Source: Blattamonas nauphoetae (Eukaryota > Preaxostyla > Oxymonadida). From it: 64,000 nucleotides of DNA. Location of the stretch: positions 124,001-188,000 of the forward strand of contig JARBJD010000055.1 in NCBI GenBank assembly GCA_033064195.1, read 5' to 3'. Numbering within the stretch: the first letter of the stretch is position 1; each line of letters begins with the position of its first letter. The notes below the pieces were generated by a model. The model saw nothing but the letters and a program-made list of their open reading frames with translations, did not search any database and had not been told where the DNA came from. Shown here piece after piece: positions 1-9,760 of the stretch. Position numbers and translations under genes: made by a program.

Positions 1-99
1 ACCACTTTCTTCGGACTTGATCAAAGTAAAGTGACAGGAGTCGATGAGGACAACAAGGTGGTCAGATGCAAACGAAAAAACGGGACCGGAAAGTCGTGA
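1..99 (+). CDS. Possible 3' end of a gene entering from the left
   Basis: The first frame is open from the window edge to a TGA at 97-99 and reads like a charged protein tail (FFGLDQSKVTGVDEDNK, then a Lys/Arg-rich end). No domain can be named from 32 residues. It could be the last exon of a gene starting outside the window or a chance open frame. Confidence 0.3.
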   Translation, partial: TTFFGLDQSKVTGVDEDNKVVRCKRKNGTGKS

Positions 100-994
100 A
101 AAATGACAGTGAGAATATGTCATTGTGGTTGGGGCAGACTGTTCATTGGGAGAAGTGCTGACATCTGTCGCATAGAAAAGTGAAGTGTGGGATTCAGGTG
201 AGGCATGGGGAGGGTACGGAAGGTTGTCGAAGTCACAACTAGTGATTTTGATGATTGATGCTAAATTGCTGAACATGGTGAAATCTCGTGGGAGATTCAT
301 ATTTTTGAGTTGTGAATTCGACAGAATAAATGAAGAATTATCTCCAAATAATTGGGCAAAAGATTGGAGGGGTAAAAAACTGTGGAGATTGTCTAGTTGG
401 AGTGCTAGAGAGATAATGTTGCACGACGATCCAGAAATCGCGAATAATGTTTCGATAGGATCAGAAACTATTATAGACGAATTTGTGATAGTCAGAATCG
501 ACCCGCAATGAAGATTTGAGATCGTGGGCGAATGTACTGTACTGAACGAAATGTCGAAAAGTGACAATCGAGTTGATGTCAGGTTCAGATGGGTGAGGGG
601 ATGAACAGAGGGGAGTGGTGACAGAGAAAGTATGGATGAAGATCCGAAAAGAGTCAGTTCTCGATTGGAGAGTGTAATTCCTGAGAGGATTTGACCATGT
701 GGGAGAATGACGCTGTGTCCGGAGTTTTCAGTGTGTGAATGTGGTTGTGCTGAAGAAGCAATCAGAGCTTGCAATGAAAATTGCTCAGCAAGGAAGAAAC
801 TGCTCAAAATCAAGACACTAATCATGGCGTGAACAGATCTTACCCAATGTTTCTCCTCCGGAGAGCTGCTCGAGTCGATCTCTTGTTATCTGTTTCATAC
901 GCTGCACTGACCTTCTTAGCAAACTAATAAAGTTTATTTCGTTGTCAATGAAGAATATAACCCAAAAGAAGACAAAATAAGAACCGATCAATAA
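100..994. other. Intergenic stretch, no supported gene
   Basis: The only open frame is about 108 codons at 185-511 on the plus strand. It begins at a GTG, has no recognisable domain, and could be part of a decayed gene. Bases 920-990 are A/T-rich and probably form the 3' flank of the minus-strand coiled-coil gene that ends at 995. Confidence 0.4.
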
Positions 995-3328
995 TCAAGA
1001 AACGCCCATTTGCCGTAGCATCTGAATTGTCCGCTCAGCAACCTCCAGTTTCTCCTCATTCTCCTTTATCTTCGCTTTCTGTGCTCCTTTTGCCTTATTA
1101 AACTCCGGAAGGTTCCCAAGTGTCAGATTCGCTTGCTGCTTCATCATCAACGCTTTCGTCAGCTGTTGCTTCGGAGTGAGCGAAGGATCCAGCTCAATTT
1201 CACAATGTCGTGAAGAGGTGGGCGTATCGTCCATTGAAAACGGGGCTGGTTGAGATTGTGTTGGGGCGCCTCGTCGATGGATCTGAGGTGGGGCAGCTGG
1301 GGGATTATTGTCAGAAACATAGCGAATAGATGTGGAGAGCGGGTCTGGTGCTTGGTCGTAACTGTCATTATACTGATCCGGTATATATGGAGGAACAGAG
1401 GACGATCGAGCTTTTGATGTGTTTTCTGCTGAACGAGAGGAATATTGGATCTGATTGAGCTGATGGCGTAGTTCAGCGATAGTCGCTCGCATTCCTTCTG
1501 CTTCCATTTCAGTTTCTTTCCTTTCTCGTACCACACGCGACAACGAATCTTCCTTTCGCTCTCCTTCTTCTTCAGCTCGCATTGCCGCTCGTTTCCAGGA
1601 CATTGCTTGTTCTTCCGCCAATTTTTCGTTCTGACTTGCTTCAGATAACCTTTCCCTTAAACGTTTTTGTTCTTCGATCAAAAGTCCCATTTCTTCTCTG
1701 ACACGCATATTTTCTGCATCTGCTTCCCGTAATTCCTTTGCCACGGTCTCAGCACTGTTCAGAGCGAGTTTCAGTTCTCGTTTGGCTGTGTGGAGCTCTT
1801 GCGAGAGTCGGATGAGTTGGACGGAGAGTTCGGCTGTTTCGTAGGCAGACGCGTGCATGTTTGGTTGATTGAGGAGAGAAGGTTCATCTGGAGGAGGAAT
1901 TAGAGAGGCGATGTCTGTTAGCTGAGGAGAAATCGCCGAGAGTTGATTTTGAGTTTGGGTTGGTTGGATCGCTGTGGTATTCGATTTTTCTGTTTTCGAT
2001 CTCGGAGAAAGTTCGTCAGGAACGTCTTTTTTGTCATTCCCACCTCTGTCGTCATTTGAGAATACTGACGACGACACCTGCGTGGGACTCTGCGGTGGAG
2101 TTCGTTGCATCTTTCCCAACCCTCCCCCGAGTCCCCCTCCAAACCCTCCTCCCATCCCACCGCTTGTCCGAGGCTCTTTCGCCGGTTTGGGATGAGATAG
2201 GCCACTCCAGGCACTTGCTTTCGTCGTTCGGGCGGCTTTTAGATCAGCTTCGAGACGTTTCACTTCTTCTTCAAGACTTCGTTTTTCGATCTTCATGGCA
2301 TTTAATTGGCGTTCGGTAGTGCTTAATTTCTGTTGGAGTTGTTTCAGTTCATTCGTGTTTGTTGGTTTTGGTGATGGCGGTTTCGCTTCTTGTTGAAATT
2401 GCTCGATTTTTTTCTGGTTCTCAATTTGAGTCTGTTCCAGGATTTGGTTATATTGCCTCAAATCATCTTCCACCTTTTTGTTCTGTGCGATGGTTTGTTC
2501 AAGTGTTTTAATTTTGGCTAGAAGTTCTGAAGGATCGAATGATTTTCCACTGTCTGACGTGAACTCCACAGCATCAAATGTGAGCACAGTCGTTCTGTTA
2601 GGGAGGATGTGCACCAATTCTGGAGCTTCTAGTGTTCCCATCGGAAGTGGAGATGGGATTTCAATAGATGGCAGTTCCGACTCATTTCTCTTCATCTTTG
2701 AAACTAAATCATCCACGGCAATTCGCAACTGTGCATTTTCTTTTTGCAGTTTCCGAATTTCAGTTCCTGTGGAACGTGATAGTTCTAACGCTTCGGCTCC
2801 ACTTCTGGATCTGTCGAGATCAGCTGCAAGTTGTCTATTCTTCTTCTTTGTGAGAGAGAGTTCGCTTTGGAGAGCTTCAATTTCCGTTTGGTGTTGTTGG
2901 ACTTGTTCCTTGAGCAGATTCGCGCTGTGTGCTTCGATTTTCAGAATTGAATTCTGATTCTCTATCTTCTCGATCTCATTCGATAGCACAACATTTTTTT
3001 CGTACAACTCATCAATACGCGTTGAAAGAGCATTCTTTTCGTTTTCAACCTCCTCCAATTCTTTCATCAAGCGACCGACAAAACCGGAGAGGGTGTCCTC
3101 ATGTGTAGACAGCTCATTAGACCCGACCGATCGAGTATCAGATCCCTCATTTTCTTGTTCGGGCTGTGAATCATCAGTCTGGGGATGAATATCATTCAGC
3201 GCTCCGAGAGTTGGATCATTCGATGGTTTCTTGTGGAAGTCTCCTAAAAATAGGTGAAACAGCAGAAAAATACCTTGGGTTGATGATTGAGACTGAATCA
3301 AATGCTCTTTGGGTATGATGAGTTCCAT
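995..3328 (-). CDS. Long coiled-coil protein, one 30-nt intron
   Basis: This encodes about 767 residues after removal of one intron at 3244-3273 (GTATTTTTC..CTATTTTTAG). The intron is 30 nt, so the frame stays open whether or not it is spliced; removal joins STQ to GDFHKK. Long heptad-rich segments lie at about residues 80-220, 270-390 and 510-650. They are separated by Ser/Pro/Gly-rich linkers, including a Gly-rich stretch with repeated GGG. The C-terminus is a basic helical segment ending RTIQMLRQMGVS. The start is the first ATG in the frame, MELIIPKEHL; an upstream acceptor-like CCCACAG just before it leaves room for a further 5' exon. No catalytic domain is seen. The architecture suggests a cytoskeletal or Golgi-tether scaffold, which is inference only. 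Confidence 0.75.
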   Translation of the reverse strand: MELIIPKEHLIQSQSSTQGIFLLFHLFLGDFHKKPSNDPTLGALNDIHPQTDDSQPEQENEGSDTRSVGSNELSTHEDTLSGFVGRLMKELEEVENEKNALSTRIDELYEKNVVLSNEIEKIENQNSILKIEAHSANLLKEQVQQHQTEIEALQSELSLTKKKNRQLAADLDRSRSGAEALELSRSTGTEIRKLQKENAQLRIAVDDLVSKMKRNESELPSIEIPSPLPMGTLEAPELVHILPNRTTVLTFDAVEFTSDSGKSFDPSELLAKIKTLEQTIAQNKKVEDDLRQYNQILEQTQIENQKKIEQFQQEAKPPSPKPTNTNELKQLQQKLSTTERQLNAMKIEKRSLEEEVKRLEADLKAARTTKASAWSGLSHPKPAKEPRTSGGMGGGFGGGLGGGLGKMQRTPPQSPTQVSSSVFSNDDRGGNDKKDVPDELSPRSKTEKSNTTAIQPTQTQNQLSAISPQLTDIASLIPPPDEPSLLNQPNMHASAYETAELSVQLIRLSQELHTAKRELKLALNSAETVAKELREADAENMRVREEMGLLIEEQKRLRERLSEASQNEKLAEEQAMSWKRAAMRAEEEGERKEDSLSRVVRERKETEMEAEGMRATIAELRHQLNQIQYSSRSAENTSKARSSSVPPYIPDQYNDSYDQAPDPLSTSIRYVSDNNPPAAPPQIHRRGAPTQSQPAPFSMDDTPTSSRHCEIELDPSLTPKQQLTKALMMKQQANLTLGNLPEFNKAKGAQKAKIKENEEKLEVAERTIQMLRQMGVS

Positions 3329-3499
3329 TTCCCATCCACGATTGATCACTGTGGGAATGATCAAGTGTTCAACAGTTTGAGTTCGTTGACGTTTAATTTA
3401 GTCTCCGATGATGGTGAAAAAGAAAGAGGAAGCTTTTCGTTCCCTGCACATACACCGTTTCATTTCTCTGAAGGCCCATAAAGAGTGATTTGACTTCGA

Positions 3500-4100
3500 G
3501 TGCGATTGTATGAAAACGAGAGCCAACCGAGGTTGCTCCCAAAAAGACAGTCGGAGGGTGTTGGCGAGGGAGGGAAGAGCGAGTGATGGACACAGCGACA
3601 ACCCGAACGATCTGTGCTCGACTCTGCCGCTGCTGGCGAGTGTGTGCTCCTCGCTGGACTGTTCTGAACGGGACTCGTCGGAGAGTGATGGAATGAAAGT
3701 GAAATGAGCGAAGACTCGAACCAAACACTCTGTTCGATTCTCCACAACACCCAACATCAACCGACACAGCTCGCTATTCGGAGTGTTCGGCTGACACTCG
3801 CTCGATCGACAGGGTTCGGGCACTTTCGTGGATGGGTGGACCAACGGGCAACACGACACCACTCTTCGCGAAATCACGCATTCCCCTCAACTTGTTCCTC
3901 CGATGAGCCGACTCCGAAGCACTTCGAGTGAGACCTGTGGCGGACAGGTGGCTGAATGGGGATGCTCCAAACAGCACACCCAGCTGGGATGGACGTGGAG
4001 CGGAACGAGGAAGTCTCAGACATGTGGCGGGATGTGGTGGAAGTGGTGGACTGCATCATTCTCTCCAATCTGCAATTCAGGTTGCAATTCACGACGACTT
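3500..4100 (-). pseudogene. Decayed duplicated block X, copy 1
   Basis: Read on the minus strand, bases 3500-3992 match 46560-47055 on the plus strand, and 3985-4100 match about 45740-45860. Several overlapping frames are partly open, but none continues through both copies and no start or domain is evident. It is best read as a decayed copy of an unidentified host gene family that was duplicated in inverted orientation. The plus-strand frames here are shadows. Confidence 0.5.
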
Positions 4101-4299
4101 CACTCCCTTGACATGAGCAACATCGAGTGGCTCTATGCTCGCCTTCCTTTGCGAGTCCCTTCCACGCCTCTTGGCCTGTTAAGCTGTGTCCAGTCGAGGT
4201 GGCAATGTCCAGTCCAATGTCCAGTCTCCTATTTAGGAGCCGAGGGAGTTCATAAAACCGGGCAATGGGTGAAATCCAAGTCATTGCAACAAAATGACT

Positions 4300-4932
4300 C
4301 GAAACGACAAGGGAAGGTGTTCTGTGGGCAGATTAGAGATATGTCAGCAGATTGAGGTCAATTGTGTCCGGAGAACTGAATTATCGGATGGAAATGGGAT
4401 GATCATTCCAAACCACATCCTTTTCTCCTCGAATTATCAATTCTACAAACATATTCTTGCAGCAATGATCTCAAAGATGGAATAATTGATATGGCGAGGG
4501 TGGATATCAGAACCTGGCTGGTAAAAATGACACAAGGCAAAACAGTGTGATTAGTGACGAATTAAGTGAAAAGAAGACAAAAGATACGGCAGCCGACCTT
4601 CAGCTTGTTGTGATTCTTCTGAATTTCCTTCGACGATTGGCTCAGTCTATTTTAGGGCTGGTTGAGATCTTACAAACATCAACAGCGCGTCTATGTTCGT
4701 TCTTCCTCGCATCCCCTTCCTTGTTTGCTTTTCATTCACCGTCACTCCCTGTTCAGATCGAAGCGAGCGTCCAAGAATCTTTGATTCCCCTCCTTTCCGA
4801 TTTTCGCAAGTGTGATCATCAAGGCCATGTACAAGTAGAAATACGCCGAGTTCGAAGAGACCAGAACACAAATTCAGTCCAGGGTGTCTGTGTATGACCA
4901 AAAAGAGTAGGTGAGACCGTTAACAAGTGTGA
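4300..4932. other. No supported gene
   Basis: Short open frames on both strands do not resemble known domains and show no plausible splice structure. The copies of a short GTCCAGTC motif at 4190-4235 just upstream recur at 6040-6060, 6140-6170 and 6330-6365. Confidence 0.35.
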
Positions 4933-5426
4933 TCATGATTTAGAGGAAGGTCTTGAGGAAAGCGATTGTGAAGAATACCCGGTTGAAGAAGCTGTGTTCA
5001 ACGACGTTGACTTCGTTGGAGCATTGTCGTGTGGGGGGAAATGTTGAATTCTGGAGGTTAAGGAGAAAGATTTTGAAGAACGGAGATATCTCTTGAGAGG
5101 ACAATGAAGATGAGATGAAATTTCTGGGAATTCATTCTGACAAACCTTGTATCGATGATAAATTCTTCTCTTCCATTGTTTTCGCAAAGTATTTCATTGT
5201 CCTGAACTTTCGGTTCTTCTTTCTTCTCGACTTGTTTTGTTGATTCCTTATTTTCTTCACCGATTGATTCGGCCATCGTTTGATCAGTTAGAGTTACAAC
5301 AAGTGCAACAGTGTGTTCTTGTTCAATCTTGTTCTGGCTGGGTTCTGGAGACTTCACTTCCTTTGGAATCACAACTGTCTTCGAATCTTTCTTCTCATCA
5401 TCTGATTCCATATTCCTAGCTACCAT
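4933..5426 (-). CDS. Small charged, Ser/Thr-rich protein, two exons
   Basis: Exon 1 begins at the ATG of MVARNMESDD and runs to a donor at 5145 (CAAG/GTTTGT). Exon 2 resumes at 5050 after CCTCCAG and ends SSRPSSKS at 4933. The joined product is about 132 residues: an acidic/basic N-terminal half rich in Lys and Glu, then a Ser/Thr-rich tail. The frame stays open upstream of the ATG through a Lys-rich run (EQIAKQAKAKRQ), so another 5' exon is possible. No family is recognised; composition is that of a disordered nuclear or ribosome-associated protein. Confidence 0.5.
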
Positions 5427-5479
5427 CTCCTCTGATTCTTGCCTCTTCGCCTTGGCCTGTTTCGCGATCTGCTCAAATC

Positions 5480-6400
5480 TCCCTTAACTCCCGATCTATA
5501 TGTCGAATGTGAAGATATGAATGAGGAGGGTCAAATACGATGAAAAAATGTCAAAAAAATGAATAAGCAAGAGATTCAAACCGATGGCAACAGATCTCCC
5601 ATCCTAGTGCATATTGGGGAACAATATGCCCGTCGTCTTGGAGGTTCCCTTTGAAAATACTCAGAGTCCATTTTCTACCAATTCGATGACAGTTGTTCAT
5701 TTCTTCTCAGAGGAGAAGAAGACTGAAATTGCGGTTGTGCAGCTTTCTCGCATGTGGATGAATGAACACCATTTTCCTGCGAGAGATGGAGAGACAGAGT
5801 GAAGGAAGTGGCAATAAATTGAAAAAAGAGAGAAAACACAGTCAATGATGACTCAAACTGTTCTGAGTTTGGTCACATCTAGTGGCAGCAAAATGCAGAG
5901 ATGAAGGCACTACCTCGCTCAAACAAAGTGATGAGGTCTAAGACTAATCAAAAAGTGAGAGATGGGTGGTAATATCACACCAACATCGAAATGGAGAAGC
6001 AACTGTGACCCTTCATTGATGTTGATTGGACGTCCAGGACTGGATGTCCAATCGGACAGTCCATTTTTGCCGACTCTTTGAAAACTTCAAAAACGGTATG
6101 CACTAATTGAGAAGACATCAGAACAAAAGTATCAGCGAAATGTCCAATGACATCCAATGACGTCCAATGGTGGGTGGATCAAGCAACTCGTCACTAGAAG
6201 AAGAGTATCATCGGATTCTCACCATTTCGCTGATTTTCAAGAGACTATTCTCATTTTCAAGTGAAAGGAAACAAATATATGGAATGAGAGTAAAATGAAC
6301 AGGATCAAAATTGAATAGCCAATCGAAGTCAATTGTCCAGTCCAACGCTGGCACCGTCCAATCCAATTAACATGCCAACACGCCTCATTCCACTCTCGTC
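5480..6400. other. No supported gene; dispersed GTCCA motifs
   Basis: Only short frames are seen (for example 5614-5802 plus). Between 6010 and 6365 short runs such as GTCCAGTCC, ATGTCCAAT and ACGTCCAAT recur on both strands, like a degenerate short-motif cluster. Confidence 0.35.
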
Positions 6401-6429
6401 CACTGCCGATATATTGCGTTTAGGATGTG

Positions 6430-6756
6430 AATCTTCATTGAATTGTAGATTCAGGTGACCAATCAAAAATGGGTCGATCAAAACTTGTTGTGTTTTAGTC
6501 GATTTGCTTGATGGAAAGGGATGGCAGAGTCTTGGGCGTTGACTCGAACGAAAGGGTTTGCTGGGAGGAGCTGGGCATCGTTGATGGCAACGCGAACAAC
6601 ATGCACGCCAAACCGCTTTCGTCGGAACTCCTCCATCACTGCGATGCGATCCAACACCCACGCGTCTTCTTCTGAATGTGGGCATATTAGCGAGGATCGA
6701 ACGAGTTTGTTGTCGGAGTGAGTGATTCGACATTGATGAGAGCGGACGTCGATGTG
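6430..6756 (-). pseudogene. GNAT acetyltransferase pseudogene, C-terminal half
   Basis: The minus strand reads THSDNKLV.., then DAWVLDRIAVMEEFRR, then VVRVAINDAQLL and SAIPFHQ. This is the acetyl-CoA-binding half of the intact GNAT gene at 50965-51408. The loop that is FRGKGFG in the intact gene is FRRKRFG here. The N-terminal half lies at 9413-9650 in the same orientation, so this was one gene copy before the element at 6767-9402 entered it. The conserved tail residues around the active gene's FYQKLGF are also changed, so the copy was probably already dead at insertion. Confidence 0.85.
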
Positions 6757-6766
6757 GTCGAATTGG

Positions 6767-6876
6767 GGGTATGTATAGAGACAGATCTGATTTTGTATAC
6801 ACACAGATCTAAATTTGGTATACGCACAGATCTGCAGTATACACACAGATCTGTCAAAATGTTCATAATTTTCGAC
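6767..6876 (+). repeat. Left terminal inverted repeat (6.8-kb element)
   Basis: The repeat holds four iterations of a unit with core CAGATCTG followed by a TATAC box. It matches 9292-9402 in reverse complement at most positions. Confidence 0.85.
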
Positions 6877-7135
6877 TATATCACTCATTTTTTATCTTAT
6901 CTAGCTTCAAAACATAGTTAATGTCCATCTCCCTCCTTTAAACCAAAATTCTGTCTTTGTGTGAACGATGGAAGTGATCAACCCGTCAAGCCTAGGTTTC
7001 TCTCCATCTCTCGAAATATCGATATATACAACCTTTCGAATCCAAACTGTCAACTCACATGTCTCATCAAACTCATCCTCAATCTGCCTTCGACCTTGAA
7101 TTGACGGAATTGTTTTAATCGCAGCTCCCTCTCCC

Positions 7136-7321
7136 ATGACAGATAAACTTCATATCCAAGACTGGATGCAGCATTTGAATAGTCTCCAAACAGCCCTGGT
7201 AAAGGCCGGATTCTATACCGAAACAATAGACTCACCATACCTTCGATCCGGAGTCGAAAGAACACAAGTCTTTCTGATCGTTCCGAAAGACGTATTCTCA
7301 CGGATTCTCCGTCGAATATGA
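7136..7321 (+). CDS. Small ORF inside the TIR element
   Basis: This ATG-initiated frame of 61 codons starts MTDKLHIQDWMQHL and ends FSRILRRI. Its composition looks protein-like (amphipathic helix, then VFLIVPKDV). It resembles the N-terminus of a larger protein, but no clean splice continuation was found. A minus-strand frame of 76 codons (7137 to 6907, MGEGAAIKTIPS..) starts at the same CATG, so the two starts overlap and only one may be real. No family is assigned. Confidence 0.3.
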   Translation: MTDKLHIQDWMQHLNSLQTALVKAGFYTETIDSPYLRSGVERTQVFLIVPKDVFSRILRRI

Positions 7322-7556
7322 AGTGATCAATGACATATCTAGTGATACAATGGAATGTTGGCAAAGTTCGTTTAACCTGCTGTTCGAAGGGTTGAACTGA
7401 TTTCTGAACAGTTGAATCACATTCGCGTGAAGAACGTTTCAATATAGTCTGTCTCACATTTCACAATCATTATTTCATCTCTTTCTCCATCTTCAGCATA
7501 TTGCACCATGACAGTTTGGTGACTGCTTCACTGGACACCATTCGGTACAACTTACC

Positions 7557-8186
7557 GTGATGCCCTCCGTCAAGCCCAGAAGGATGTGGGACGAGGCCGG
7601 AACATTCTTTGAGAGTGTCCACTCTCATCTGTTTTTAGATATGTGCCAGACTCAAAATGCAAAATCCGATCCCGCCAAATTACACAAAAGTATCATCGGT
7701 ACATTCCCGTTTGGCCAAAAAACAAGTCATACACTCTCACTTGGCACTTTGGATCAACCAATGAGGGATGCAAAATTGAAGCGTGTCGTTTTCTCATCAC
7801 ACCAAAACAAGAAACTGGACAGAACGAAAAGACATCCGACGCAATCGTGGGCGTTCATCAGGCTTGATGATGACCTCGTACTTTCGAGATTGGAAGATGG
7901 AGGAAATATGTCGAGCGATAGAGACGATCTGAGTTCTCCACCACATGATCTCGAAAGCCAATTTTCCTCCCACTTTCAAAGCACTAGTTCATCCACAAGC
8001 GAACTATCGTCATTTTTTGAGATGTATGAGGACCTTGTGGAGTCAATGAACTTCCTTACCATCAACTCCAACACACTTCCATCCAACCCATTTCCCCTCC
8101 GATGGTTCGGATCCGCTCAACCAAATCGTCCCCACAGGCCACCCCAACTCATGTTTTTCAAAGTGGACCAACGCCTAGTCCTGTGA
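7557..8186 (+). CDS. Uncertain ORF inside the TIR element
   Basis: An open frame of about 209 codons, Ser-rich in its second half (SSHFQSTSSSTSELSSFF). The codon context is unremarkable and there is no recognised transposase or other domain. A second uncertain frame, 8698-9162, is also Ser/Pro-rich. They could be element cargo or relics. Confidence 0.25.
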   Translation: MMPSVKPRRMWDEAGTFFESVHSHLFLDMCQTQNAKSDPAKLHKSIIGTFPFGQKTSHTLSLGTLDQPMRDAKLKRVVFSSHQNKKLDRTKRHPTQSWAFIRLDDDLVLSRLEDGGNMSSDRDDLSSPPHDLESQFSSHFQSTSSSTSELSSFFEMYEDLVESMNFLTINSNTLPSNPFPLRWFGSAQPNRPHRPPQLMFFKVDQRLVL

Positions 8187-9291
8187 AAACGAACGCATCA
8201 ATGGACAAAAACCAGATACAGGAATCTCATCTGAAGCTATTCTCCCATTCGCAGATCAGGTGGCAGGAATCGGAAATATTGCACCTTTCGCAGATAGTGT
8301 CAAATAAACCGCACTCATCCCAGAATATTACACTCAAATCGACACAATACCTGCTTTCAAAAAGTTGGGAATCAAAACACACGGATGTCTTGACATCCTC
8401 CCCTTCCAAGTGGAATAGTTGATCACTCGTACAACATACTTTATCTTTCCGTGCGGAGAGCATCAGTGGACTTAGTGTGGAGTTTGAGAGCGGTTCAGAC
8501 AACACTGAACCCTCCGTGTCTTGTTTGGGGTGCGATAGCAGGTGAAGAACTCTTATTTATTCGATCAGCGGGTTCTGTGGCCGATGGAGGAATCAGTACC
8601 GATCATAGCTGAGAACGAGCGAAGGACTCAAGACGAAGATTTGTCGAAGTGAGAAAGAACGGAAATCAAGCAATTATGAAAAGAAAATGCGGCTACAATG
8701 GGTAACGAGGAGGAAGGAGAAGAGGAAGTATCTATTATCCTGCTGGACATACCTTCGAAGATGATCCCACAGCGGAATAGCCGTCTCCAGAATTCACGAT
8801 CCCTCGTTCAACTCTCGAATGCACAATCGCAACCCACCCACAATTCTGAAATATTCCATTCAGAGCCAACCCAAATCTCTCTTTGGTCACCACAACACGA
8901 CAGAAATGAGGATCCTGTGTTCATCATCGTTACGTCACCAACAGCACTTCTTGCTCCACCCTACCTGAATGATGTTCTCATGGATGCGATACAGCCCGAC
9001 TCCCGAACCAGTTTCCCTTTCTCCTCTTCATTTCACTCTTTCACTGAATCTTTCCCTCTGTCAGCTTCCTGCACAACACCGCGTCATCAACCAAGCCACG
9101 ACACCTCTACTTCCTCATATCCAATCGCTATCATCCCTCACCTCACCTTGTCTCACCCGTGATTCGTTTCAAACTTATTCTGGCTTGATCAGTTCAGCTG
9201 GTCACACATTTGCGAGAGTTGTTGTTTTAAAGGGGGTAGAGGGACATACAATTTGTTTTGAAGATCAATCAGAGAAAAAATGTTCAATTTA

Positions 9292-9402
9292 GTCAACAAT
9301 TAGGAACATATTGACAGATCTGTGTGTATACCGCAGATCTGTGCCTATACCGATGGACAGATCTGTGCGTATACAAAATCAGATCTGTCTCTATACTTAC
9401 CC
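9292..9402 (-). repeat. Right terminal inverted repeat (6.8-kb element)
   Basis: Reverse complement of 6767-6876, ending CTATACTTACCC at the 10-bp target duplication. The palindromic core CAGATCTG is repeated at roughly 25-bp spacing. Confidence 0.85.
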
Positions 9403-9412
9403 GTCGAATTGG

Positions 9413-9650
9413 TTGGGATGGGAGAGTGGCTGCTCGTGCAGAAAGACAATCGTGCGGAGTTCGAACTGTTCTGCTTTCTGTTGTGGTTGGGGACACGACA
9501 CCTGGTGTTGTCCATCTGATGTCCAATCCTTCCATGAGAGTCGATTCCTCTTGAGACCGATCATTGGGTCACTCGACTTCACGAACGCTGTTCCTGACCA
9601 AACACAGAGTGTGATTCGATCCGTTCTTCGACCAGTCCTCCCTATTTCCA
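9413..9650 (-). pseudogene. GNAT acetyltransferase pseudogene, N-terminal half
   Basis: The minus strand contains the start MEGLDIRWTTPG followed, in another frame, by ELRTIVFLHEQPLSHPNQF. These match the first half of the intact gene at 50965-51408 (MEGLNIKWTKPG.., ELRRIVFLEEQG). Between the two segments is extra sequence of about 20 bp that is shared with the copies at 20.04 and 43.65 kb and throws the downstream part out of frame. The gene lies just downstream of kinase/SPRY gene A, in the same relative order as at 50-51 kb. Confidence 0.8.
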
Positions 9651-9760
9651 TTTCACATTTCAGAACAGAAACACCATTCGACTGTTTTTAAGTGTGTGGG
9701 TGTGAAAGGAATAATGAAGAGAGAACAGAAAGAGGAAAGTGTGAAGTGGTGTGTTCTGCC

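Larger units (their letters stand above)
6767..9402. mobile_element. 2.6-kb TIR DNA element with 10-bp target duplication
   Basis: Termini are inverted repeats of about 110 bp that start GGGTA(T/A)GTATAGAGACAG. The flanks carry the same 10 bp, GTCGAATTGG, at 6757-6766 and 9403-9412. The unoccupied site is visible in the paralogous acetyltransferase copies, for example at 43785-43800 in reverse complement, where the 10 bp occurs once. A 9-10 bp duplication and a GGG start fit Mutator-like elements best. No transposase domain was recognised, so it may be a non-autonomous or unfamiliar type. Interior frames are short. Confidence 0.85.

Noticed and set aside
6767-9402. Large virus-like element (Polinton type) as an explanation of the 2.6-kb TIR element
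   Set aside because: Far too short, target duplication is 10 bp and not 6 bp, and no capsid, polymerase or integrase-like protein was recognised.
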